8,396 bases of DNA, taken from contig JAURQY010000079.1 in the NCBI GenBank assembly GCA_030835875.1, positions 1-8,396 of the forward strand. Reading direction: 5' to 3'. The notes below the pieces were generated by a model. It did no database searches and had not been told where the DNA came from. It saw only the letters and a list, made by a program, of their open reading frames with translations. This stretch comes from Nitriliruptorales bacterium. GTDB taxonomy: Bacteria; Actinomycetota; Nitriliruptoria; Nitriliruptorales; Nitriliruptoraceae. Numbering within the stretch: the first letter of the stretch is position 1; each line of letters begins with the position of its first letter. A program made the translations under genes and the position numbers. Shown piece after piece: positions 1-6,867 of the stretch.

Positions 1-339
1 CGGGAGCTCCTCCCACGAGTTCGCCTGCTTCTCGCTGGCCTCGACGTAGTAGTGGATGTTGTCGAAGTCGATGCCTGACAGGTCCGAGCCCCAGTTTGGC
101 ATCGGCCGACGCAGGAACGCCTTGTAGGCGCGCAGCCGCAGGTCGAGCATCCACTCCGGCTCGTCCTTGCGCGCGCTCAGCCCGCGGATCACGTCCTCGT
201 CGAGGCCCTGGCCCGAGGTGAACGCGTAGCCGGCGTCATCGTCGGACCAGCCGAACTTGTAGTCGGCCAGGTCCTTGGCGAGCTTCTCCTGGTTCTGCTT
301 CGCCTCGCTGACGGGGACCGGGATCTCGGTCTGGCTCAT
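1..339 (-). CDS. sufB: Fe-S cluster assembly scaffold protein SufB, N-terminal part (cut by window edge)
   Basis: SufB is part of the cytosolic SufBC2D scaffold, on which Fe-S clusters are built from cysteine-derived sulfur before transfer to target proteins. The visible 113 residues begin MSQTEIPVPVSEAKQNQEKL. They carry the family's N-terminal signature: a KFGW segment, then GLDEDVIRGLSARKDEPEWM (residues 46-65), the LRLRAYKAF segment, PNWGSDLSGIDFDNIHYYV (82-100) and EKQANSWEELP at the cut. This closely resembles mycobacterial SufB as I recall it. Family length is about 470 residues, so roughly three quarters lies outside the window, including the beta-helix core and its key cysteine and glutamate. 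The start is the ATG at 339, preceded on the minus strand by GAGAGGAG with a 6-base spacer. The gene lies 88 bases downstream of sufR on the same strand, the usual actinobacterial order. The identification is firm; the rest of the operon (sufD, sufC, sufS) is only expected. Confidence 0.95.
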   Translation of the reverse strand, partial: MSQTEIPVPVSEAKQNQEKLAKDLADYKFGWSDDDAGYAFTSGQGLDEDVIRGLSARKDEPEWMLDLRLRAYKAFLRRPMPNWGSDLSGIDFDNIHYYVEASEKQANSWEELP

Positions 340-345
340 GCGCTG

Positions 346-353
346 CTCCTCTC
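346..353 (-). promoter_or_regulatory. Shine-Dalgarno site of sufB
   Basis: The minus strand reads GAGAGGAG, six bases before the ATG at 339. It is a strong ribosome-binding site and fixes the sufB start. Confidence 0.75.
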
Positions 354-415
354 GGTGCTTCGGTGGGGCTGGGGCCGGTGCTTCGGGGAGGTTCGTCGGG
401 GGTGCGGGTACGGAT

Positions 416-443
416 CGCCCGTCCGGCTCAGCCGGTGCGGGCG
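416..443 (-). other. GC-rich hairpin with the sufR stop codon in its loop
   Basis: On the minus strand, CGCCCG and CCGGC pair with GCCGG and CGGGCG across a three-base TGA loop, with a small CA/A internal loop. That TGA is the sufR stop codon (428-430). No T-run follows, so this is not a classical intrinsic terminator. It could attenuate transcription, affect RNA decay between sufR and sufB, or be a chance product of high GC. The structure is visible in the sequence; the function is inferred. Confidence 0.35.
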
Positions 444-1114
444 CTCACGGTGCAGACGCAGGCCGGGGCCCCGTCCGCGATGGTCTCGTGCCGGGCGACC
501 TCGACGTCGGTGCCGAGCGCACGCGCGAACGCGGCCGCCTCGTACGTGCAGATCTCGGGGTGCTCGCGCGCGACGCCCTGGATGACGCAGTGGTGCTGGA
601 CGAGGCGGAGCGTCGGGAGACCCATCGCCGTCGCGTCGTCCGCCTCGACGACGTCGGCGAGGAAGCCGGCCTCGCTGAGCGCAGCGGCGAGCTGCGCGAC
701 GCGCTCCTCGAGGGGGCCGCCCGCGATCGTGCCGGCCAGCGCATCCACCTCGCGGTCGACGCGCCAGCGCAGGAAGGCGAGCAGGCCGTCCTCGCCGTGC
801 TCGGCGGTGAGGAAGTCGAGCAGCTCGTTCGCGAGCCGGTCGTACGACTGCGGGAACAGCCGGTCGGCCCGCTCGGTCAGCGCGAAGCAGGTCGCCGGAC
901 GACCGCCCGACGCACGGGGCTCACGCTCCTCGACGAGACCGTCCTCACGCAGCACGCCAAGATGACGGCGGGTCGCGACCTCGCTGATCCCGAGGTGCGC
1001 GGCGAGCGCGGCGACGGGCTGCGGGCCGACCCGGTGGAGCCGCTCGACGAGCGCCGCACGCGTCTCACCGAGCAGTCCCACGAGGGACGCGGCGCTGACG
1101 GCGGGCGCGGACAT
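428..1114 (-). CDS. sufR: SufR, Fe-S cluster-sensing repressor of the suf operon
   Basis: This 228-residue protein has an N-terminal winged helix-turn-helix (about residues 18-85; PVAALAAHLGISEVATRRHL at 33-52, wing around EPRASGGRPATCFALT). The C-terminal half has spaced cysteines at 176 and 189 (HHC and EICT, a C-X12-C pair) and a CVC pair at 219/221. This is the layout of SufR-type regulators, which hold an Fe-S cluster on C-terminal cysteines and repress suf genes, and their own gene, while cluster supply is adequate. Position supports the call: the next gene on the strand is sufB. The start at 1114 was chosen because GGAG lies 6 bases upstream and the MSAPAVSAASLVGLLG beginning fits the family. 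An upstream ATG at 1201 would add 29 low-complexity residues and place the probable operator inside the coding region. Which three or four of the cysteines bind the cluster cannot be decided here. Confidence 0.9.
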   Translation of the reverse strand: MSAPAVSAASLVGLLGETRAALVERLHRVGPQPVAALAAHLGISEVATRRHLGVLREDGLVEEREPRASGGRPATCFALTERADRLFPQSYDRLANELLDFLTAEHGEDGLLAFLRWRVDREVDALAGTIAGGPLEERVAQLAAALSEAGFLADVVEADDATAMGLPTLRLVQHHCVIQGVAREHPEICTYEAAAFARALGTDVEVARHETIADGAPACVCTVSARTG

Positions 1115-1148
1115 CTGAGGCTCCGGACGGGCTGCGGACGACGGACGA

Positions 1149-1174
1149 CTTCCATAACACTTCTGTTGTGGAAG
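1149..1174. promoter_or_regulatory. Probable SufR operator (11-base inverted repeat)
   Basis: Plus-strand arms CTTCCATAACA (1149-1159) and TGTTGTGGAAG (1164-1174) are inverted copies matching at 10 of 11 positions, separated by CTTC. On the minus strand the core reads CAAC, six bases, GTTA. From memory, the cyanobacterial SufR site is CAAC-N6-GTTG, so this is one base off. The repeat ends 34 bases before the sufR ATG. It is the only AT-rich patch in the gap and could overlap the promoter's -10 region (TTATGG on the minus strand), which would fit repression. I saw no convincing -35 element. The repeat is plainly present; assigning it to SufR is inference from location and the core match. Confidence 0.75.
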
Positions 1175-1225
1175 GGTAGGAGCCCGGCGGCGATCGTGCA
1201 AACAGGCGCACCGATGGAGCGGAGG

Positions 1226-2143
1226 CTAGCCCTCGTTCCCCGTGAACAGACGCGGCGCGCCGGGCGTCCCGAGCGGCTCGAGGGCGAGCCGACGCATGCG
1301 GACGTTCACGGTCAGCTCGTGCTCGGGCGCGCCGTTGAACACCCCGCGGAACGGTGCGACGTCGTCGTAGTCGCGCCCGCGTCCGATCGTGACGTGCCGC
1401 TCCCCGACCGCGCTCCGGTTCGTCGGGTCGATCGCCCACCAGCCGAAGCCGGGCACCGCCGCCTCGACCCACGCGTGCGTCTCGACCTCGACCTCGTCCG
1501 ACTCGGCGACCGCACCGGTCCGGTCGTCGGCGGTGAAGAAGTAGCCCGACACGTAGCGGGCGGGGACGCCGAGCACCCGCAGCATGGCGATCGCGAGGTG
1601 CGCGAAGTCCTGGCAGACGCCGGCCCCCACGGCGAGCACCTCCTCGACCTCGACCCCGACGGTCGTGCGCCCCGGGCGGTACTCGAGCGCACCGACCGCC
1701 GCGTCGACGGCCTCGATCAGGCCGCGCACGTCGGCGTCGGCACCGAGTCCCGCCGCGACCGCGTGCGCGCGTTCGGCGACGGCGGCACCCCACGCGACGT
1801 GCGGGGAGCGCTGGAGGTGCTCGAGATGCTCGTCGCGCCACCCGGGGTCGGCGAGCGCAGCCAGCGGGACGTCGCGGCCCGGCTCCGGACGCGCCGCCGT
1901 CTCGACGGTCGCCGCGGCCACCACCTCGAGCTGCTGGTGTGGAGCGGCGATCCCGAACGTGTCGACCCGCGTCCCCCAGTAGTCGACGTGCGAGGCGACG
2001 CGCGCGGTCGGCGTCGTCGTGACGCGGTAGTGCACGACCTGCTGGTGCGCGTCGCTCGCCGGGCACGCACGCAGCTCGTTCTGCGACTCGACGACAGGGC
2101 CGCCGTAGTCGAAGCGCGTGACGTACCGGATGTCGAGTCGCAT
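1226..2143 (-). CDS. Bacterial transglutaminase-like cysteine protease of the ATP-grasp/alpha-E set
   Basis: This 305-residue protein has a bacterial transglutaminase N-terminal beta domain (about residues 1-85, starting MRLDIRYVTRFDYGGPVVES) and a transglutaminase core (about 140-260). The papain-like triad is intact: Cys177 in GAGVCQDFAHLAIAMLR, His223 in ETHAWVEA and Asp239 in GWWAIDPTN. In this family most bacterial members are thought to act as peptidases or amide-bond-forming enzymes rather than as animal-type crosslinkers. No signal peptide or membrane helix is visible, so it should be cytoplasmic. It is the last gene of the four-gene run, 11 bases after the alpha-E gene. The start at 2143 is preceded by GGAGGGG with good spacing. 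The reading frame stays open upstream to 2824, but that part lies over the alpha-E gene and is a shadow. The likely role is to trim or rearrange the product of the ATP-grasp protein; the substrate is unknown. Confidence 0.9.
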   Translation of the reverse strand: MRLDIRYVTRFDYGGPVVESQNELRACPASDAHQQVVHYRVTTTPTARVASHVDYWGTRVDTFGIAAPHQQLEVVAAATVETAARPEPGRDVPLAALADPGWRDEHLEHLQRSPHVAWGAAVAERAHAVAAGLGADADVRGLIEAVDAAVGALEYRPGRTTVGVEVEEVLAVGAGVCQDFAHLAIAMLRVLGVPARYVSGYFFTADDRTGAVAESDEVEVETHAWVEAAVPGFGWWAIDPTNRSAVGERHVTIGRGRDYDDVAPFRGVFNGAPEHELTVNVRMRRLALEPLGTPGAPRLFTGNEG

Positions 2144-2154
2144 CGCCCCTCCGC

Positions 2155-3159
2155 TCAGCTGCTCGCGACGGCGTGCATCTCGCCCGGTGGCTGGTGCCGG
2201 AAGAACTCGTCCGCGACCGCCTCCGCGACCTCCTGGATGCGCGCCTGCACGTCCTCGAGGAAGTCGTGGAGGTCCTCGTCGAGCAGCTCCGCGACGTCGC
2301 GGTACATCAGCGACGACGTCGTGCGTCCGAGGAGCCGCACCGCTCGGCTCGGGCGTCCGTCCGACAGCGCCTCGAGCTGCCGCATGGCGGACGTGAGGCA
2401 GTAGACGACGCTGCGCGGGAGGTCGTCGGCGAGGAGCAGGAACTCGATGACGTCGACCGGGTCGGTCGAGGCCCGGTAGCGCCGCCGGTACGCCTCGAAC
2501 GCGGACGCTGACTTGAGCACCGCGACCCAGTGGTGGAAGCCACCGTCCTCGACAACGACCCCGCGCCGCTCGGGCACCCGAAGCGCATCGAGCTGCCCGT
2601 AGCGGACGTCGATGAGCCGGCAGGTCATCTCCGCGCGCTCGATCAGGCGACCGAGCGCGAGGAAGCGCCAGCCGGCGTCGCGCGGCATCGTCTCGCTCGC
2701 GACCCCGTAGATCGCCATCGACGCGTTGCGCACGAGCCGGAGCAGCTCGCTCGGCTGCTCGGCGACCTCGCGATCGAGGTCGCGCGAGCGCAGCTCGAGG
2801 TGCAGATCGTTGACCGCCTCCCACAGCTCCGTCGAGACGAGCTCGCGCACGCTCCGGACGTTCTCACGCGCCCGCGCGGTCGCCGCAGCGATCGATCCCG
2901 GGTTGCCCGGGTCGAGCACGAGGAAGCGCACGACCGCGTTCGGATCGCCGGTCGGGTCGGCGGTCGGCGCAGACGCGCGATCCTCCCAGGCGGCGCGCAG
3001 ATGGAGGACCTCGAGCAGCTGCTCCCAGGTCCGGCCGACCTCGCCGAAGGGCGACTCGAGGAGCGTGTGGTAGGTGACGTCGACCATGCGGGCGGTGTCC
3101 TCGGCGCGCTCGACGTAGCGCCCCGCCCAGAACAGGTTCTCCGCGAGCCGAGCGAGCAT
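2155..3159 (-). CDS. Alpha-E domain protein (COG2307/DUF403 type)
   Basis: This all-helical, 334-residue protein has the alpha-E signature twice: LFWAGRYVERAEDTARMVD at 9-27 and FLALGRLIERAEMTCRLID at 166-184. A conserved C-terminal block, FEAYRRRYRASTDPVDVIEF, follows at 221-240, continuing as LLLADDLPRSVVYCL. The domain is named for its conserved glutamates in helices. Its biochemical activity is not established, but it almost always accompanies, and is sometimes fused to, the circularly permuted ATP-grasp protein, so a shared complex or pathway is likely. The start at 3159 overlaps the stop of the preceding gene by one base (TGATG), and GGAGG lies just upstream inside that gene, which suggests translational coupling. 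An ATG further up at 3219 would add 20 arginine- and glycine-rich residues unlike the family. The family call is firm; the function is unknown. Confidence 0.9.
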   Translation of the reverse strand: MLARLAENLFWAGRYVERAEDTARMVDVTYHTLLESPFGEVGRTWEQLLEVLHLRAAWEDRASAPTADPTGDPNAVVRFLVLDPGNPGSIAAATARARENVRSVRELVSTELWEAVNDLHLELRSRDLDREVAEQPSELLRLVRNASMAIYGVASETMPRDAGWRFLALGRLIERAEMTCRLIDVRYGQLDALRVPERRGVVVEDGGFHHWVAVLKSASAFEAYRRRYRASTDPVDVIEFLLLADDLPRSVVYCLTSAMRQLEALSDGRPSRAVRLLGRTTSSLMYRDVAELLDEDLHDFLEDVQARIQEVAEAVADEFFRHQPPGEMHAVASS

Positions 3160-4646
3160 CAGCGACCCCCTCCCGTCGCGGCGTCGGCAGGATCCTCGAG
3201 CCCGCCCTCGAGCACCCACGTGTCCTTCGACCCACCGCCCTGCGACGAGTTGACGACGAGCGACCCCTCACGCAGCGCGACGCGGGTGAGCCCACCCGGC
3301 AGCACCTCGACGCGCTCGCCGCTGATCGCGAACGGGCGGAGGTCGACGTGGCGCCCGTGGAACGCGTCGCCCACCATCGTCGGATGGCGCGAGAGGCCGA
3401 CCACCTCCTGCGCGATGTAGCCGCGTGGGTCCGCCTCGATCGCGGCGCGCACCGCAGCGAGCTCGGCGTCGGTCGCACGGGGACCGATCACGAGCCCGTA
3501 GCCGCCGGACGCACCGACCGGCTTGACCACGAGCTCGTCGAGGCGCTCCAGCACCTCGGCGCGCTGCTCGTCCTCCCACAGGAGATAGGTGGTGACGTTC
3601 GGCAGGATCGGCTCCTCGCCGAGGTAGAAGCGGATGAGATCGGGGACGAACGCGTAGACCGCCTTGTCGTCGGCGACGCCGTTGCCGACCGCGTTGACGA
3701 TCGTGACGTTGCCCGCTCGCGCGGCGGACAGCAGTCCCGGGACGCCGAGCACGGAGTCCGGCCGGAAGACGACGGGGTCGAGGAAGTCGTCGTCGATGCG
3801 GCGGTAGATCACATCGACACGACGGATCCCGGACGTCGAGCGCATCCAGACGACGTGGTCCTCGACGACGAGGTCGCGGCCCTCGACGAGCTCGATGCCC
3901 ATCTGCCGCGCGAGGAACGCGTGCTCGAAGTACGCCGCGTTGTAGACACCGGGCGTGAGGATGACGGCCGTCGGACGGTCCCCCGCCGCCGACGGCGCGA
4001 CGGCGCGCAGTGCGTCGAGGAGCATCGGCCCGTAGTGGTCGACGGGTCGGACGCGCTCGGCGGCGAACGCGATCGGGAGCACGCGCGTCATCGCGGCCCG
4101 GTTCTCGAGCACGTAGGAGACGCCTGACGGGTTGCGCAGGTTGTCCTCGAGCACCCGGTACGTGCCGTCCGCGTCACGCACGAGGTCGACCCCCGAGACG
4201 AGGCAGCGGGCCGCGTGCGGGACGGCGATACCGAACGCCTCGCGTCGGAACCCCTCCGCGGTGTGCACGAGCCAGCGCGGCACGACGCGGTCCCGGATCG
4301 CCGCCTGCTCGCCGACGTAGAGGTCCTCGAGGAAACGGTTGAGCGCGGTCACCCGCTGGACGATGCCCCGCTCGATGACGTCCCACTCGTCGGCCGGGAT
4401 GATGCGCGGCAGCAGGTCCATCGGGAACGTGCGCTCGAGGCCCTCCTCGTCGTCGGCGAGGGTGAAGGTGATGCCCTGCGTGCGGAAGATGCGGTCGCGG
4501 ATGTGCTCGCGGCGGTGGAGCTCGGCCGGGGTGAAGCCCGAGAGCCGCTGCATCACGCCCGCGTAGTGGGGTCGGACGCTCCCGTCGGCGGCGAAGACCT
4601 CGTCGAAGAAGGACCCTCGGTCGTAGGCGTCGAAGAGGCTCCCCAT
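3159..4646 (-). CDS. Circularly permuted ATP-grasp protein (COG2308 type), predicted peptide or amide ligase
   Basis: This 495-residue protein shows the conserved blocks of the circularly permuted ATP-grasp family: RTQGITFTL (55-63), RFLEDLYVGEQ (104-114), EDNLRNPSGVSYVLENR (167-183), LTPGVYNAAYFEHAFLARQM (230-249), YRRIDDDFLDP (281-291), NAVGNGVADDKAVYAF (318-333), VVKPVGASGGYG (373-384) and AQEVVGLSRHPT (412-423). It ends with VLPGGLTRVA and NSSQGGGSKDTWVLEGG. ATP-grasp enzymes join a carboxylate to an amine through an acyl-phosphate. This subgroup has been predicted (Iyer, Aravind and co-workers) to make a peptide-like metabolite or tag with alpha-E and transglutaminase partners, and both are the next two genes here. 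The start at 4646 (MGSLFDAYDR) matches the family beginning, though its ribosome site is weak (GCGGGG). An alternative ATG at 4685 would overlap the recD2 end by 29 bases. No substrate can be read from the sequence. Confidence 0.92.
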   Translation of the reverse strand: MGSLFDAYDRGSFFDEVFAADGSVRPHYAGVMQRLSGFTPAELHRREHIRDRIFRTQGITFTLADDEEGLERTFPMDLLPRIIPADEWDVIERGIVQRVTALNRFLEDLYVGEQAAIRDRVVPRWLVHTAEGFRREAFGIAVPHAARCLVSGVDLVRDADGTYRVLEDNLRNPSGVSYVLENRAAMTRVLPIAFAAERVRPVDHYGPMLLDALRAVAPSAAGDRPTAVILTPGVYNAAYFEHAFLARQMGIELVEGRDLVVEDHVVWMRSTSGIRRVDVIYRRIDDDFLDPVVFRPDSVLGVPGLLSAARAGNVTIVNAVGNGVADDKAVYAFVPDLIRFYLGEEPILPNVTTYLLWEDEQRAEVLERLDELVVKPVGASGGYGLVIGPRATDAELAAVRAAIEADPRGYIAQEVVGLSRHPTMVGDAFHGRHVDLRPFAISGERVEVLPGGLTRVALREGSLVVNSSQGGGSKDTWVLEGGLEDPADAATGGGR

Positions 4647-4656
4647 CCCCCGCACG

Positions 4657-6867
4657 CTAGTCCTCGAGGGCACCCAGGCGCTCACCGAGTCCGGTGTGCC
4701 GTCGCGACATGCGGTCCTGCGCGGCGGCGGTGCGCAGCGCGTCGGCGCGACCGACGAGGATCAGCGCCCGCGACGCGCGCGTCACCGCCGTGTAGACGAG
4801 GTTGCGCCACAGCATCGTCCGGTGCGCCGGGTCGAGCACGAGCACGACGACGGGCCACTCCCCGCCCTGCGACTTGTGCACGGTGATCGCCCAGGCGGGC
4901 ACGAGGTCGCGGACCCGGTCGCGCGGATGGGTGACCTCGCCGCGCGGGTAGGCGATGCGCACCGAGCCGTCACCGACCGACACGTCGACGACGGTCCCGA
5001 CGTCACCGTTCGCGACGTCGAGCTCAGGGTCGTTGCGCGTCTGCATGACCCGGTCGCCGACATGCAGTCCCGCGACCGACGCACGTCCGCGCCCCGGGTT
5101 GAGCGCGTCCTTGAGCGCGGCGTTGAGCGCGTCGACGCCGTTCGGACCGCGGTAGACGGGTGCGAGGACCTGCACCTCGTCGACGCCGACACCGAAGTGC
5201 TCGGGCGCACGCTCGGCGACGGTCCGCACGACACGCGCGGCGATCGCGTCCCGTTCGGGCTCCTCGGCGACGAACACGTCCCCGTCGACCCCGCGCAGCT
5301 CACCCGGATCGCCGGCGAGGATGCCGCGCGCGAGCGTGACGATGCGCGAGCCCGCCGCCTGGCGGTGGATCTCCTCGAGCGCGACCGCCGGCACCGCGCC
5401 GCACCGGACGAGGTCGCGCAGCACGTCGCCCGAGCCGACCGACGGGAGCTGGTCCGCGTCGCCGACGAGCACGAGGTGCGCACCGTCGGGCACCGCCTCG
5501 ACGAGGCGTGCGGCGAGCCACGTGTCGCACATCGACGTCTCGTCGATGACGACGAGGTCGTGGGGCAGCTGCTCGGTCGGGCCGAAGCGGAAGCGGAAGC
5601 CGCCCTCGTCCTCGTCCGGGCGCGCCTCGAGGAGCCGGTGGATCGTCGTCGCCGGATGGTCGGTCAGCTCCTCGAGCCGCTTCGCCGCACGCCCCGTCGG
5701 TGCTGCGAGCGCGACGTTCGCACCGCCCGCACGTGCGCGCGTCACGAGCTCGCGCACCGTCGTCGACTTCCCCGTCCCCGGCCCGCCCGTGAGCACGCTC
5801 ACACCCGCGTCGGCGACGACGTCGACCGCTGCGCGCTGGTCGGCGGTGAGCACGACGCCCACGGCGTCCACCTCGGCGTCCACCTCGGCGTCCGCGGCGT
5901 CACCGGACAGGCCGGGGACGGGCCGCGCCCTCCGAAGCAGCCGGATGAGGCCGGTCGCGAGCGCGACCTCGTCGTCGCGCGCCGACGGCACCGCGACCAC
6001 GTCGACGTCACCCACCGTGTCCGAGACGAGCCGTCCGCGGGCGACCGCGCGGTCGAGCCCGTCGACGGCGAGCATCGCGTCGACACCGAGCAGCGTGACC
6101 GCCGCCGCGACCGCCTCGCGTCGCGGCAGATGCTGGTGGCCGTCCTGCCGTCGTGCGGCACGCACGGCCGTCACCGCACCGGCGGTCAGACGGCGCGGGT
6201 CGTCGCGCGGAACTCCGAGGCGCTCGGCGAGGCGGTCGACGTGGGCGAAGCGCACCCGCTCCGCGAGCAGCAGGAGGTAGGGGTCCTCGCGCGCGACGTC
6301 GACCACGTCCGCACCGAAGCGCGCATGGGCGGATCGCACCGCGTCCATCGGCCAGCCGGAACCCTCGACGAGCCGCACGAGGCGGGCCATTGCGAGCCCC
6401 GCCTGCCACGCGTCGTGCACCGCGGTCGCGTCCTCCGCGCTGATGCCCGCGACGTCGACGATCCGGTCGACGCCCGCCTCGATCGTCTCGCCGGCGCTCG
6501 CGCCGCAGGCGGCGAGGATGGTGGTGATCGCTGCGGGCGGGACGTGGGCGAACCGCTCGGACGTGAGGAACGCACGCAGCCCTGCGACGTCGGTCGGCGT
6601 GACCTGCTCGTAGAGCATCGCCTCGAAGGTCGGCCCGTAGCGCGCGTGGACGGTGCGCCGTCCGACGAGCCGCACGTGCTGGCCCTCGACGAGGTCCGCG
6701 AGCGGTCCGGAGCAGCGCTCCCCCGCCCCACCCTCCGCGGGCAGCAGCTCGATGACCCCGAAGCCGGTGCGTGCGTCGGCATGATGGACGCCGAGGACCT
6801 CGCCGACGAGCTCCTCGTCACCGAGGAGCGTCCCGTTCCCTCCGGGACGTCCGTCGCCGCGCGCCAT
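4657..6867 (-). CDS. recD2: RecD2-type ATP-dependent 5'-3' DNA helicase
   Basis: This 736-residue superfamily 1B helicase is close to the length of Deinococcus RecD2 (a little over 700). An N-terminal beta/OB-like region (about 20-90, EVLGVHHADARTGFGV) is followed by a helical helix-hairpin-helix part (about 95-235). The motor then shows LTADQRAAV (340-348), Walker A GGPGTGKSTT (361-370), APTGRAAKRL (389-398), Walker B VVIDETSM (439-446), GDADQLPSVGSGDVL (469-483), VHKSQGGEW (663-671) and VYTAVTRAS (691-699). RecD2 works without RecBC and is linked to replication and repair. Residues around 327-334 are a short acidic repeat, DAEVDAEVDA, between the N-terminal part and the motor. The ATG at 6867 has GGGAG seven bases upstream. 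It is the first gene of the minus-strand run and lies 10 bases before the ATP-grasp gene. TraA-type relaxase-helicases share the motor, but no relaxase domain is present here. Confidence 0.93.
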   Translation of the reverse strand: MARGDGRPGGNGTLLGDEELVGEVLGVHHADARTGFGVIELLPAEGGAGERCSGPLADLVEGQHVRLVGRRTVHARYGPTFEAMLYEQVTPTDVAGLRAFLTSERFAHVPPAAITTILAACGASAGETIEAGVDRIVDVAGISAEDATAVHDAWQAGLAMARLVRLVEGSGWPMDAVRSAHARFGADVVDVAREDPYLLLLAERVRFAHVDRLAERLGVPRDDPRRLTAGAVTAVRAARRQDGHQHLPRREAVAAAVTLLGVDAMLAVDGLDRAVARGRLVSDTVGDVDVVAVPSARDDEVALATGLIRLLRRARPVPGLSGDAADAEVDAEVDAVGVVLTADQRAAVDVVADAGVSVLTGGPGTGKSTTVRELVTRARAGGANVALAAPTGRAAKRLEELTDHPATTIHRLLEARPDEDEGGFRFRFGPTEQLPHDLVVIDETSMCDTWLAARLVEAVPDGAHLVLVGDADQLPSVGSGDVLRDLVRCGAVPAVALEEIHRQAAGSRIVTLARGILAGDPGELRGVDGDVFVAEEPERDAIAARVVRTVAERAPEHFGVGVDEVQVLAPVYRGPNGVDALNAALKDALNPGRGRASVAGLHVGDRVMQTRNDPELDVANGDVGTVVDVSVGDGSVRIAYPRGEVTHPRDRVRDLVPAWAITVHKSQGGEWPVVVLVLDPAHRTMLWRNLVYTAVTRASRALILVGRADALRTAAAQDRMSRRHTGLGERLGALED
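5863..5893 (-). repeat. 12-base tandem repeat inside recD2
   Basis: The plus-strand unit GGCGTCCACCTC occurs twice in full (5863-5874 and 5875-5886) and then for seven more bases. It encodes the alternating DAEVDAEVDA segment in the linker before the helicase motor. Since the unit is a multiple of three, gain or loss of copies would keep the frame, so the linker length could vary between strains. Confidence 0.8.

Noticed and set aside
1115..1201. Longer SufR N-terminus starting at 1201
   Set aside because: The extra 29 residues look unlike the family and would cover the inverted repeat. The ATG at 1114 has a proper ribosome site.
275..2404. 709-codon open frame on the plus strand across sufR, transglutaminase and part of alpha-E
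   Set aside because: It runs antisense to three recognisable genes. Its translation is low-complexity and rich in Arg, Asp and Ala, as expected for a shadow frame in GC-rich DNA.
2144..2824. Upstream extension of the transglutaminase frame to 2824
   Set aside because: It overlaps the alpha-E gene entirely and encodes Arg/Ala-rich low-complexity sequence. The domain starts exactly at the ATG at 2143.
3160..3219. Earlier ATG at 3219 for the alpha-E gene
   Set aside because: It adds a basic, glycine-rich 20-residue head within the preceding gene. The family N-terminus begins MLARLAENLFW at 3159.
4647..4685. Earlier ATG at 4685 for the ATP-grasp gene
   Set aside because: It would overlap the recD2 3' end by 29 bases and add 13 residues not typical of the family. 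It is not strictly excluded, since the site before 4646 is weak.
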